Below are positions 14,453 to 22,199 of a stretch of 28,170 nt of DNA, piece after piece. Position numbers and translations under genes: made by a program. The DNA lies in NCBI GenBank assembly GCA_003153055.1, contig PMBV01000081.1, positions 21,624-49,793 on the forward strand, read 5' to 3'. This DNA comes from Myxococcales bacterium. GTDB lineage: Bacteria > Myxococcota > Myxococcia > Myxococcales > Myxococcaceae. Below the pieces are notes generated by a model. That model saw only the letters and a list, made by a program, of their open reading frames with translations. It had not been told where the DNA came from and did no database searches. Within the stretch, counting starts at the first letter, position 1. The number at the start of each line of letters is the position of its first letter.

Positions 14453-15007
14453 GTGGGGGAGGCCATGGCAGACGAGGCAGGAGAGATTACTTCGCTGCTG
14501 ACCCAGCTGCGCGGCGATGGCGCGCAAGAGCGGTTGTATGGGCTCGTCTTCGAGCACCTGCGCCGCATCGCCGCCAGCCAGTTCAAGGGCGAACGGGCAG
14601 ATCACACCTTGCAGCCCACTTCGGTGGTGAACGAAGCCTGGCTCAAGCTCGTCGCTCAGAACGTCGAATTCAAGAACCGGACTCATTTCTTCGCCATCGC
14701 CGCCCAGGCCATGCGGAGGATTCTGGTCGACCATGCGCGACAGAAGCGGGCTCAGAAGCGCGAGGCTCCGGTGTGGCTCGAAGAGCCCTCAACCCCCGGG
14801 CCAAACGTCGACATCATCGCCCTCGACGTGGCCCTCGAGCAGCTGAGCGGCCTCGACTCTGGGCAGGCGCGCGTCGTCGAGCTCAAGTACTTCGCGGGGC
14901 TCACCAACGAGGAAGTTGCCGAAGCGATGCAAGTGTCGGTGGCGACGGTGAAACGAGGCTGGCAGTCGGCGCGGGCGTTTCTCTTTCGAGAGCTCAACGG
15001 CACGTAG
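14453..15007 (+). CDS. ECF-type RNA polymerase sigma factor
   Basis: The product is 184 residues from GTG 14453, chosen because AGAAGGA lies five bases upstream; ATG 14465 is a possible alternative, with GGGGAGG two bases before it. Sigma region 2 covers about 15-100, with LQPTSVVNEAWLKL and FFAIAAQAMRRILVDHARQK, the pattern of the ECF subgroup common in Acidobacteria, Planctomycetes and Myxococcota. Sigma region 4 covers about 125-182, with VVELKYFAGLTNEEVAEAM and the helix-turn-helix VSVATVKRGWQSARAFL. No anti-sigma gene adjoins. The divergent TPR-kinase 40 bases away is the likely regulatory partner, as in related kinase-linked ECF groups. The gene converges on the iron-sulfur oxidoreductase gene. 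Confidence 0.94.
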   Translation: MGEAMADEAGEITSLLTQLRGDGAQERLYGLVFEHLRRIAASQFKGERADHTLQPTSVVNEAWLKLVAQNVEFKNRTHFFAIAAQAMRRILVDHARQKRAQKREAPVWLEEPSTPGPNVDIIALDVALEQLSGLDSGQARVVELKYFAGLTNEEVAEAMQVSVATVKRGWQSARAFLFRELNGT

Positions 15008-15049
15008 CCACGTCCGCGCACCCTTGGTGCCTTCCTCCGCCGGGCCGGG

Positions 15050-17215
15050 TCAGCTCGCCGGGGCCTTCGTCTCCATGGCGTCGGCGACGAGCTCGGCCAC
15101 GTCCTTCACCTGCACCTTCTCGCGGTTGGTGTCGGCCAGGCCGTCCTTCAGCATCGTGTGGCAGAAGGGGCAGGCCACCGCCACCACGCCCTCGGCCTGG
15201 CCTTGGAAGTCGCCCACCTGCCCGGGCTTCGCCAGGTCGGTCGCGTTGGGGAAGGGCACCGACGGGTCGGCCGCGTGGGCCAGCGTGAGGGCCACCTCGT
15301 TGACTCGGTTGTGGTTGATGCGGGTGCCGAGGTGCTCCTCCATCCACATGCGCGCGCCGCCGGCTCCGCAGCAGAAGCTCTCGCGCTCGCTGCGCTGCAT
15401 CTCGACCACCGTGGCTCCGGGAATGGCAGCCAGCGCCTCGCGGGGCGCGTCGTACACCCCGTTGTGCCGCCCGAGGTAGCAGGGGTCGTGGTACGTCAGC
15501 CGCTCCGTCATCACCTTGCTCAACGTGATGCGCTTGTCTTTGATGAGCTCGGCGATGAGCTCGGTGTGAGACAGCACCTTGTAGGTGCCGCCGAACTCGG
15601 GGTACTCGTTCTTCAGCGTGTTGTAGCAGTGCGGGCACTGCGTCACGATGGCCTTGATGCCCTTGCCGTTCCACGCCTCGACGTTGGCCTTGGCGATGGT
15701 CTGGTAGAGGTACTCGTTGCCGCCGCGTCGGGCGAGCTCTCCGTTACAGGTCTCTTCTTTGCCCAGGGTGGCGAACTTCACCTTCGCCTCGGTCAGCACC
15801 TTGGCCACCGCCCGGGACACCTTCTTCATGCGCTCGTCGTAGCTGCCAGCGCAGCCGACGTAGAAGAGGTACTCGTACTCGCCGCCGTCGCCCCACTTGG
15901 GCAAGGGAAGGTCGCCCTCCCATTCGTCGCGCTTGTCTTGGCCCAGGCCCCAGGGGTTGCCCTGGCGCTCCACGCCCTCGAAGACGCGCTGGAGCTCGGG
16001 TGGGAAGTCGGCCTCGACCTGCACCTTGTACCGGCGCATGTCGATGAGGCGAGGCACGTTCTCGATGAAGACGGGGCAGGCCGTCTCACACCAGCCGCAG
16101 GTGGTGCAGGCCCACACCGTGTCGGGCTTCAGCACGCCGCCCTCTTCGGCCACCAGCGGAGGCACCTCGGCCTCTTCACCATCGACCTTCCACATGAAGC
16201 GCCCGTCCTCCGTCTTCGTCACGGTGGACACTTCGACCTGGTGGTCCCAGAGGAAGTGCTTGATGGCTTGGTTGACGGACTTGTGGGTGAGGGGCTTGCC
16301 GGTGACCGAGGTGGGGCAGTGCGTTTGGCAGCGCCCGCACTCGGTGCAGGTGTTGACGTCGAGGCCCTGCTTCCACGAGAGCTGCGTCACCACCTTGGCG
16401 CCGAACTCCTCCTTCTCGAGGTTGGGCGTCGACAGGGCCGCGCTCGACGAGATGTTGGGCCGCTCCACCGGAGGCAGCTTTCGCATCAGCACGTTCACCA
16501 GCCCCACCACCACGTGGAAGTGCTTCCCATGCGGGAGGAAGTTCAAGAAGGTGACGATGATGGCGAGGTGAAGCCAGAAGCTCACCACCCCGACGAGGTG
16601 CATCGACGAGGACGCCGCGCCTCCGGTGAGGCCGGCCACCAGCGACGTCACCGGCTCGTAGGCCGTCGGGCCAGACAGGTGCGAGGCGCCGAAGAGCAGC
16701 TCGGTCACCATCAGCCCGCCGATGAAGCCGAGAATGAGGAGCGCCTCGTTGGAGGCCGTCATGCGCTTGGGCTTCGTCACCAACCGGAGGTAGGCGAAGT
16801 ACGAGACGCCGACGAGGGCCAGCACCGCGACGATGTCCTTCACGAAGAGGTAGGCGCCGTACGCGGCCTTCCAGAAGGGAGCATCGACCCAGGCGGGGTC
16901 ATCGAGCGACGTCAGGGTGGCCAGCGCGCCTTCGCTGAAGCCCATGACGAAGAGCGACACCGTGCGCACCGACAGCACCAGAAAGGCGCTGAAGATGAGC
17001 ACGTGCATCAACCCGGGGACGAACTCCTCCCGGTCCACCATGCGCCGCTGGCCGATGCCGAACGTGAGCAGCGCCAGGAGCCTGTCGGGGAGGCGATCCA
17101 GCCGGTTGCCCGGCACTGGAGCCATCGCCGCCATCGCTCGGAATCGGCCGAGCACCGTCGCCGTGAAGAGGGACACGCCGCCGACGACCAGGAGGGACGT
17201 GAAGAGTGGACTCAT
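15050..17215 (-). CDS. Fused membrane/iron-sulfur oxidoreductase (EtfD/FadF-type, CCG domains)
   Basis: The product has 721 residues; ATG 17215 has only a weak AGGA nearby. Residues 1-245 contain about six membrane segments resembling the NarI-type cytochrome b subunit, with several His that could ligate haem (His71, His206, His216). Two ferredoxin-like 4Fe-4S motifs follow: Cys290/293/296/300 (CTECGRCQTHCP) and Cys370/373/376/380 (CTTCGWCETACP). Two CCG (heterodisulfide-reductase type) domains end the protein: about 450-545 with Cys455, Cys490, Cys527 and Cys530, and about 573-690 with Cys579, Cys615-616, Cys682 and Cys685. In Gram-positives and Myxococcota such proteins pass electrons from electron-transfer flavoprotein to menaquinone during fatty-acid beta-oxidation. 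No ETF genes lie in this window. It is divergent from the SNF2 gene. Confidence 0.95.
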   Translation of the reverse strand: MSPLFTSLLVVGGVSLFTATVLGRFRAMAAMAPVPGNRLDRLPDRLLALLTFGIGQRRMVDREEFVPGLMHVLIFSAFLVLSVRTVSLFVMGFSEGALATLTSLDDPAWVDAPFWKAAYGAYLFVKDIVAVLALVGVSYFAYLRLVTKPKRMTASNEALLILGFIGGLMVTELLFGASHLSGPTAYEPVTSLVAGLTGGAASSSMHLVGVVSFWLHLAIIVTFLNFLPHGKHFHVVVGLVNVLMRKLPPVERPNISSSAALSTPNLEKEEFGAKVVTQLSWKQGLDVNTCTECGRCQTHCPTSVTGKPLTHKSVNQAIKHFLWDHQVEVSTVTKTEDGRFMWKVDGEEAEVPPLVAEEGGVLKPDTVWACTTCGWCETACPVFIENVPRLIDMRRYKVQVEADFPPELQRVFEGVERQGNPWGLGQDKRDEWEGDLPLPKWGDGGEYEYLFYVGCAGSYDERMKKVSRAVAKVLTEAKVKFATLGKEETCNGELARRGGNEYLYQTIAKANVEAWNGKGIKAIVTQCPHCYNTLKNEYPEFGGTYKVLSHTELIAELIKDKRITLSKVMTERLTYHDPCYLGRHNGVYDAPREALAAIPGATVVEMQRSERESFCCGAGGARMWMEEHLGTRINHNRVNEVALTLAHAADPSVPFPNATDLAKPGQVGDFQGQAEGVVAVACPFCHTMLKDGLADTNREKVQVKDVAELVADAMETKAPAS

Positions 17216-17315
17216 GTCCTGACCGCAATTATCAGGAAACCGCGGCGCGGGGGAGGGAAGGAAAGGCCAGGCCCTCGCTTCGACAAGTCGCCGCGAAAAT
17301 CGTAGACGCACCTCC
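17216..17315. promoter_or_regulatory. Divergent intergenic region between Fe-S oxidoreductase and SNF2 helicase
   Basis: One hundred bases separate two divergent starts, so both promoters should lie here. It is GC-rich with an A/T-containing patch (CAATTATCAGGAAA near 17225-17238) that is the best candidate for a -10 region. Neither start has a strong Shine-Dalgarno. No operator dyad was evident. Confidence 0.3.
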
Positions 17316-20231
17316 ATGTCGCAGGCGCTCCTGGAGGCCATCCGTCAAGAAGCCAAACCCGCCCTCTGGGCCATGGGCGTGAAGCTCGCGCGTGGAAACG
17401 CGGCAGCCCTCGAGAAGCACGAGGGCAAGGAGTACTGCTTCCGGGTGAAGCCTCCCGCGCGCCCGGTGGCCTTCACGGTGTACTTGACGCCCGACGACGC
17501 CTGGGAGTGCTCCTGCGACGGCGCCTTCGACCCCTGTGAGCACGTGGTGGCGGCGGCCATTGCCCTGGCGCAAGGCAACGTGGCCACCATCGCCCAGACG
17601 TGGACCCGCCTCGTCTACCGCTTCACCCGCGTCGACGGCGGCCTCACCGTCGCCCGCGAGCTGCTCCACGCCGACGGCACCCGCGCCCCGCTGACCACGA
17701 GCCTCATGGCGATGATGGCCTCGGGACAGTCTCGAGACTTGCAAGTCGAGAATGGAGACCTCCTGGCCGACCGCGCCTTGGAGCGGCCTTGGCGCGGGGC
17801 CCTCGCTCCCGACCGCCTCGATGGCCTGCTGGGGCTCCTCGAAGCGGCGAAGAACATTCTCCTCGAGGGGCAGAGCGTCGCCTTCTCGAGCGAGGTGGTG
17901 CTGCCCCGGGTGCGGGTGGAGGACCAAGCCGGCGACATCGTCGTCACCGTGCACGCCGACCCCCGCGTCTCAGAGGTGGTGAGCCCGGGAGTCGCGCGCT
18001 GCGGAGACGTGGTGTGCAAGCTGGGCGAGACAGACATCACCGGGCGCTCCCTGGAGCGGCTCCCGAGCGTGCGCCGGTACCAGGCGAGCCAACTGGGAGA
18101 GCTGATGAGCCGCGTATTGCCCGAGCTCGCCCGGCGCTTCCCCATCGACAACCACTCGAGTCGGTTGCCCCGCATCGACCGCTCCCTCGTGCCTCGCATC
18201 GAGCTCGAGCTCGCCCAACTCGAGACCGGTCTCTCGGTGCTGCCCACGCTGGTGTACGGCAGCCCAGCCTGCGCCCGGGTCGACGCGGGCAGACTGGTGC
18301 ACCTCCAGGGGCCGCTCCCACTTCGCGACGAGGCCGCCGAGGCGCGGGTCACCCATCAGCTCCGTGAGTCCATGGGCTTCGTCCCCGGGCGCCGCACCAC
18401 CATGCAGGGCCCGGAGCTCGCCCGCTTCGTCGACACCTTGAAGCGCTGGCGCGGGGGCCTCTCGGGAGACGCGAGGAAAGTCGTCGGTCAGGGCCTCTCG
18501 CTCACTCCGCGCTTCTCCACCACCACCTCGCTCGACGCCGGCGGTGTTCCCCTGGCGAGCTTCTCCCTCGACTTCGAGGTCGAGGGCGGGGCCACGGGCG
18601 TGACGGTGAGCGGCGACGCGGTGCTGCGGGCCTGGCGCGAGGGCCTGGGTCTGGTGCCCATCGAGGGTGGTGGTTGGGCGCCGCTCCCCACGGCCTGGCT
18701 CGACACCCACGGTGCGCGGGTACAGCGGTTGCTCGAGGCGCGGGCCGAGAACGGCACGGTCGCGAACCACGCGCTGCCTGCGCTGGCCGAGCTCTGCGGC
18801 GCGCTCGACACGCCACCTCCGCCAGGTCTCGAGCGTCTCCGCCCGCTGGCCGAGGGCTTCCAGACGCTGAGCCCGGCCCCCATTCCCGACGGGCTGGAGG
18901 CGACGTTGCGCCCCTACCAGCGTCATGGCGTCGACTGGCTCCACTTCCTCAAGCAGGCAGGGCTGGGCGGCGTGTTGGCCGACGACATGGGCCTGGGCAA
19001 GACGCTGCAGACCATTTGTGCCCTCGAGAAGGGCTCGCTGGTGGTGTGCCCGACGAGCGTGCTGCCCACATGGAAGGCCGAGCTGGCGCGGTTCCGCCCC
19101 GGCCTCTCGGTCAACACGTACCACGGCGCGGGTCGAGCGCTCGACGACTCGGACGTCACGGTGACGAGCTACGCCTTGCTCCGGCTCGACGCCGACGTGC
19201 TGGCGAGCAAGCGCTGGCAGGTGCTGGTGCTCGACGAGGCCCAGGCCATCAAGAACCCCGACAGCCAGGTGACGCGGGCTGCGTACCGGCTCGGAGCGGG
19301 CCTCAAGCTGGCCGTCACCGGCACGCCGCTCGAGAACCGCCTCGAGGAGCTCTGGAGCTTGATGCACTTCACCAACCCCGGTCTCCTCGGTGGGCGGAGC
19401 GATTTCGCCACCCGGTACGCCGAGGGCATCGAGGCGGGCTCAGCGACGCACGCCGCGGCTCTGCGCAAGCGCGTGGCGCCCTTCGTGCTCCGGCGCCTCA
19501 AGCGCGACGTGGCGCCCGAGCTGCCGGCGAAGACCGAGGCCGTCCTCTACGTCAGCTTGGAGGACAGCGAGCGGGCCGTGTACGACGCCATTCACGTGGC
19601 CACCCGGGCCGACGTGGTGCGGTTGCTCCAAGGCGGCGGGAGCGTCTTGAAGGCCCTCGAGGCATTGCTTCGGCTGCGCCAGGCGGCGTGCCACCCGGCC
19701 CTCGTTCCCGGCCAGCAGGCCAAGTCGTCGTCGAAGGTGCGGGCGCTGGTGGAGGCCCTCGAGACCGCCGCGGCCGATGGCCACCGGGCCCTGGTGTTCA
19801 GCCAGTGGACCTCGCTGCTCGACCTCATCGAGCCGTGGCTCACCCAGGCAGGGTTGTCCTTCAGTCGACTCGATGGCTCGACGCCGAACCGGGGCGAGGT
19901 GACGACGGAGTTCCAGTCACCTGATGGGCCGTCGGTGTTGCTCATGTCGCTCAAGGCCGGCGGCACGGGCCTCACCCTGACGGCGGCGGACCACGTGTTC
20001 CTGGTGGACCCCTGGTGGAACCCTGCCGTGGAGGAGCAGGCGGCGGATCGCGCCCACCGCATCGGGCAGGACAAGCCGGTGTTCGTCTACCGGCTGGTGA
20101 CCCAGGGGACGGTGGAGGAGCGCATCCTCAAGCTCCAGGAGACGAAGCGAGCGTTGTTCGAGGCTGCTCTCGAGGGCGGAGCCGGAGCCGCGGCGCTGAC
20201 TCGAGAGGACCTCCTGGCCCTGTTCGACTGA
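17316..20231 (+). CDS. SWIM zinc-finger SNF2/Swi2 DEAD-like helicase
   Basis: The product has 971 residues. A SWIM zinc finger lies at the N-terminus: Cys65-x-Cys67-x6-Cys74-x-His76. Residues about 80-535 are the long accessory region usual in bacterial SNF2 proteins of the HepA class. The helicase core follows: motif I DDMGLGKT (556-563), DEAQ box (640-643), TGTPLENR, then the C-terminal RecA lobe with [43 protein letters not shown] and motif [10 protein letters not shown] (911-918). All core motifs are intact. These enzymes are ATP-dependent DNA or nucleoprotein translocases; a role in remodelling stalled RNA polymerase or in repair is known for relatives, not shown here. ATG 17316 has no obvious ribosome site. 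No operon partner is evident. Confidence 0.96.
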   Translation: MSQALLEAIRQEAKPALWAMGVKLARGNAAALEKHEGKEYCFRVKPPARPVAFTVYLTPDDAWECSCDGAFDPCEHVVAAAIALAQGNVATIAQTWTRLVYRFTRVDGGLTVARELLHADGTRAPLTTSLMAMMASGQSRDLQVENGDLLADRALERPWRGALAPDRLDGLLGLLEAAKNILLEGQSVAFSSEVVLPRVRVEDQAGDIVVTVHADPRVSEVVSPGVARCGDVVCKLGETDITGRSLERLPSVRRYQASQLGELMSRVLPELARRFPIDNHSSRLPRIDRSLVPRIELELAQLETGLSVLPTLVYGSPACARVDAGRLVHLQGPLPLRDEAAEARVTHQLRESMGFVPGRRTTMQGPELARFVDTLKRWRGGLSGDARKVVGQGLSLTPRFSTTTSLDAGGVPLASFSLDFEVEGGATGVTVSGDAVLRAWREGLGLVPIEGGGWAPLPTAWLDTHGARVQRLLEARAENGTVANHALPALAELCGALDTPPPPGLERLRPLAEGFQTLSPAPIPDGLEATLRPYQRHGVDWLHFLKQAGLGGVLADDMGLGKTLQTICALEKGSLVVCPTSVLPTWKAELARFRPGLSVNTYHGAGRALDDSDVTVTSYALLRLDADVLASKRWQVLVLDEAQAIKNPDSQVTRAAYRLGAGLKLAVTGTPLENRLEELWSLMHFTNPGLLGGRSDFATRYAEGIEAGSATHAAALRKRVAPFVLRRLKRDVAPELPAKTEAVLYVSLEDSERAVYDAIHVATRADVVRLLQGGGSVLKALEALLRLRQAACHPALVPGQQAKSSSKVRALVEALETAAADGHRALVFSQWTSLLDLIEPWLTQAGLSFSRLDGSTPNRGEVTTEFQSPDGPSVLLMSLKAGGTGLTLTAADHVFLVDPWWNPAVEEQAADRAHRIGQDKPVFVYRLVTQGTVEERILKLQETKRALFEAALEGGAGAAALTREDLLALFD

Positions 20232-20300
20232 CGAGGGGCCCTTGGGTCAGTGGCAGGTCGAGCAGGCCTGGCGCTGGAGATCGATCAACGAGGAGTGAAC

Positions 20301-20387
20301 ATGAATGTCGGCGCCTCGAGGTGGCACCAAGGTGTCAAGCCAGTGGTCTGGCCCTGGGCGCTCGGGCCGCCCGGCTGGGCAGGGTGA
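20301..20387 (+). CDS. 28-codon Trp/Pro/Gly-rich micro-ORF with strong ribosome site
   Basis: ATG 20301 is preceded by GAGGAG with five-base spacing, one of the best ribosome sites in the window. The frame ends at TGA 20385-20387. The peptide is rich in Trp, Pro and Gly in its second half (VVWPWALGPPGWAG). It lies 69 bases after the SNF2 stop and before a small membrane-anchored ORF. It could be a micropeptide, a leader peptide or chance. No processing enzyme gene is nearby. Low confidence. Confidence 0.3.
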   Translation: MNVGASRWHQGVKPVVWPWALGPPGWAG

Positions 20388-20434
20388 TGAGGTCCCGGTG
20401 ATCGCCTTTGCGCGGGTCCTTCCACTGTCTCGGC

Positions 20435-20743
20435 ATGAAACGAGAGATGACTGGAAAGAGAAATCGACTGCCGCGAGCAGTGGCTGCGTTGGTCCTGTCG
20501 GCCGGTGCCATCGTCGCCGTCGCGGTGTATGAATTGTCGCCTGAGGTCATGAGCGAGGTTCGGGCCAGGGCCGGATTGGCGACGGTGGTGGAGCCTGTGC
20601 CGGTCGAGGAGGAGACGCCCCCGTATGATCCCGAGGACCTCGAGCCCACCGGCCCGGCGAAGGTCCGCCCGTCGCGGGCCGAGAGCCGAAACGAGGTGCG
20701 CGCGGCTCCCGGGGCGACCGCGCGGCGGCCCGCGTCGCTCTGA
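20435..20743 (+). CDS. Small membrane-anchored protein, unknown function
   Basis: The frame gives 102 residues. A basic N-terminus (KREMTGKRNRLPR) is followed by one membrane segment or signal anchor at about 14-32. The tail is polar: an acidic, Pro-rich part (VPVEEETPPYDPEDLEP) and then an Arg/Ala-rich end. ATG 20447 is an alternative start; neither start has a good ribosome site. The N-terminal topology is plausible, but the tail is low-complexity and no family is recognised. Medium confidence that it is expressed. Confidence 0.5.
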   Translation: MKREMTGKRNRLPRAVAALVLSAGAIVAVAVYELSPEVMSEVRARAGLATVVEPVPVEEETPPYDPEDLEPTGPAKVRPSRAESRNEVRAAPGATARRPASL

Positions 20744-20808
20744 GCCTCGTCTCTTCCTGCGCTGGTCGAATACGTCGACAATCAGAGGCGGCATTCGGTT
20801 GAGCGCCG

Positions 20809-20947
20809 CATCAGCGTGCGCGAAATGTGATGTGGTAACGCCCCCAAACGCGCACGCTGCGTCACGCCTGGCAAGTTCCCTTCTCGAGTTGCGCCGCGGC
20901 TCGATGATTGCTCGCACCGCGGCTTCGAGCTCTGGGCGCGAGGCAGG
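20809..20947 (+). repeat. Repeat R1, first copy (direct)
   Basis: This 139-base stretch aligns with 21438-21570 in the same orientation. The first 58 bases differ at only three positions. The rest is about 80 per cent identical, with a small gap of about nine bases. It contains the conserved hairpin at 20812-20859. The distal half (from about 20882) is also found inverted at 21177-21243. Confidence 0.85.
20812..20859. repeat. Conserved hairpin, copy 1
   Basis: An 11-base perfect stem (CAGCGTGCGCG at 20812-20822 pairing with 20849-20859) encloses a 26-base loop bounded by AAA on both sides and containing a run of five C. The second copy at 21441-21488 keeps the stem exactly and changes only two loop bases. 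No T-run follows, so it is not a typical intrinsic terminator. It could act in RNA or as a REP-like or recombination element. Confidence 0.7.
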
Positions 20948-20987
20948 TGGCCGGGGCAGTCCCTGGGGCATGAGTGGGTGAGGTCCG

Positions 20988-21148
20988 CAGTGGGCAGGAC
21001 GGTGCGAGCATGCCTTGAGGTGCGCTGGTGGGGCCGGTTGCCCACCCACCGGGCGGTCTGCCCAGCCCCTCGACCCGAGGCCGAAGTGAGCACACGTGTT
21101 GGGCCACGAGCCTGACCCTGCGCCACTCGACCGACCGGCCGAGGGGCT
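20988..21148 (-). repeat. Repeat R2, inverted copy
   Basis: Read on the minus strand from 21148 down to about 20988, this matches plus-strand 21576-21731 at roughly 80 per cent with small gaps. Perfect segments include 22 bases (21127-21148 against 21576-21597) and 13 bases (21087-21099 against 21619-21631). The match explains why antisense open frames here and sense open frames there look alike. Confidence 0.8.
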
Positions 21149-21176
21149 CCTGATGCTCGCCCAGAGCCCCGGCCCA

Positions 21177-21243
21177 TTGCCTCGCACCCAGCGCTCGATC
21201 CGCTGTGAGAGCAATCATCAAGCCTTCGCCGCAACTCGAGAAT
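21177..21243 (-). repeat. Partial inverted copy of repeat R1
   Basis: Read on the minus strand, this matches the distal half of R1 at 20882-20946. GAGCAATCATC and GCAACTCGAGAA are shared between the reverse complement of R1 and this stretch. With the neighbouring inverted R2 it forms an inverted, truncated version of the R1-R2 unit at 21438-21731. The hairpin half is missing. Confidence 0.65.
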
Positions 21244-21437
21244 GCGGTTGGCGTCGGCACCAGGTCCGTGGCTGGCCGGGGTGAGGGCCAAATGGAAGAG
21301 CAGCTTCCATTCATGAGCGCTGCCCGCGGCGGAGGAGGGGAGACCTTCGCGACCGCGACGGAGCCGTCGCCCTCGCGGCCGAGCATGGCGATGTCGTCCA
21401 CGGGTCGGCTCAACGACGCCTCCAAGCCCCACGCGGG

Positions 21438-21570
21438 CATCAGCGTGCGCGAAACGTGATGTCGTAACGCCCCCAAACGCGCACGCTGCGTCCCGCCTCA
21501 CTTCTCGAGTCGCGACCACGGCTCCATGGTTGCTCCCACCGCGGCGTCGAGGTTTGGGAGCGAGGCAGGG
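21438..21570 (+). repeat. Repeat R1, second copy (direct), with conserved hairpin at 21441-21488
   Basis: Direct copy of 20809-20947. The hairpin (stem 21441-21451 with 21478-21488, 26-base loop) is preserved exactly in the stem. R1 here leads straight into R2, so 21438-21731 looks like the most complete form of a roughly 295-base repeat unit. Confidence 0.85.
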
Positions 21571-21575
21571 TGGCC

Positions 21576-21731
21576 GCCCCTCGGCCGGTCGGTCGAGAGG
21601 CGCAGACCCGTGGCCCTTCACGTGTGCTCACCGCGTTCTCGGGTCGAGAGGCTGGCCAGACCGCCTCGGCGGATGGGCACCGGCCCGCCCAGCGCACCCC
21701 AAGGCCTGCGCGCACCGTCCCTTCCGCTGCC
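21576..21731 (+). repeat. Repeat R2, second copy (opposite orientation to the first)
   Basis: Plus-strand counterpart of the inverted copy at 20988-21148. It begins with the 22-base perfect inverted match (21576-21597), then shares CACGTGTGCTCAC and CTCGGGTCGAG with the reverse complement of the first copy. No open frame is conserved between copies in a way that would suggest protein coding. Confidence 0.8.
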
Positions 21732-21803
21732 GAGAACGCGGCGAGCTCCCCCGCTCCCATGGCCCATCGAACACGGAGCAGTGAGGGCAGCCCCTCTTCG
21801 GGG

Positions 21804-21820
21804 CGACAACCAGGTTGTCG
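21804..21820. promoter_or_regulatory. Operator-like perfect dyad 1
   Basis: CGACAACCAGGTTGTCG is a perfect 17-base palindrome around a central A. It follows a small CCCC/GGGG hairpin at 21791-21803. A second near-identical dyad lies 35 bases further on. The pair looks like a binding site for a dimeric regulator, such as a TetR- or MarR-type protein, but none is encoded beside it. The nearest downstream gene is the hybrid kinase at 22200. Confidence 0.5.
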
Positions 21821-21838
21821 CGAATTGGCGTCTGATCC

Positions 21839-21855
21839 CGACAACCAAGTTGTCG
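21839..21855. promoter_or_regulatory. Operator-like dyad 2
   Basis: CGACAACCAAGTTGTCG differs from dyad 1 at one base, leaving seven-base arms (CGACAAC/GTTGTCG) around CAA. The centre-to-centre distance of 35 bases is a little over three helical turns, which would put the two sites on nearly the same face of the DNA. Confidence 0.5.
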
Positions 21856-22199
21856 CTCTCGCCAAGGTCGACCGTCCCTTGATTGGGTAGAGAGCCGGAA
21901 GGTGCGACGAGGGCGTCAACTGAACGACTGGGCAGTGGCGAGGCGGCTCCTCGGTCGGTCACCACCCGGGGCGAGGGCGGCGTGGCTCGGCCAGCTCCCC
22001 ATGCTGTCGGTCAAGCGACGCCTCCCTCGGGGAAAATCGAGCCCCTCAGCATTGTTGAGAAGCATGCGCCTGGCCCCCTTTGGCCAAGTCACGCATGGAA
22101 ACCTTCGCTTCGGCTGAGCTACTCTCTCGAGGCTTCTCACCGAGCGCCCAGGAGCTGCGCCTGCGTTCGGCACGGTGAGGTGGGGGCGGGCCGGTGTGT

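Larger units (their letters stand above)
20744..22199. other. 1.46-kb region without a convincing gene, repeat-rich
   Basis: Several open frames occur on both strands, but their translations are Arg/Pro/Ala-rich, have no recognisable domain, and shift between frames. The same repeated DNA is also read in different frames and orientations, as expected of non-coding sequence. The region contains the mosaic repeats, the two conserved hairpins and the two 17-bp dyads listed separately. The last 340 bases before the first hybrid kinase must hold its promoter, unless transcription starts further upstream. No tRNA, rRNA or transposase sequence was seen. Confidence 0.65.

Noticed and set aside
11854..15288. 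Long plus-strand frames (11854-13233 and 13447-15288) opposite the Ser/Thr kinase and across the sigma gene
   Set aside because: Antisense or off-frame translations with no domain; they cross confirmed genes.
15158..17305. 715-codon plus-strand open frame opposite the Fe-S oxidoreductase
   Set aside because: It is the antisense of a clear gene in GC-rich DNA; the translation is His/Val/Leu/Glu-rich and domain-free.
20247..20420. Minus-strand open frame ending in ACSTCH, a haem-c-like motif
   Set aside because: It has no credible start or ribosome site, upstream codons look random, and a single CxxCH at the very end is weak evidence for a cytochrome.
20782..21919. Several 80-280 codon frames on both strands in the repeat region
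   Set aside because: They arise from the same repeats read in different frames and directions, are Arg/Pro/Ala-rich and have no domain.
20744..22199. CRISPR array or attachment site in the repeat region
   Set aside because: Repeats are long, few, imperfect and in mixed orientation without regular spacers, and no integrase or tRNA end is present.
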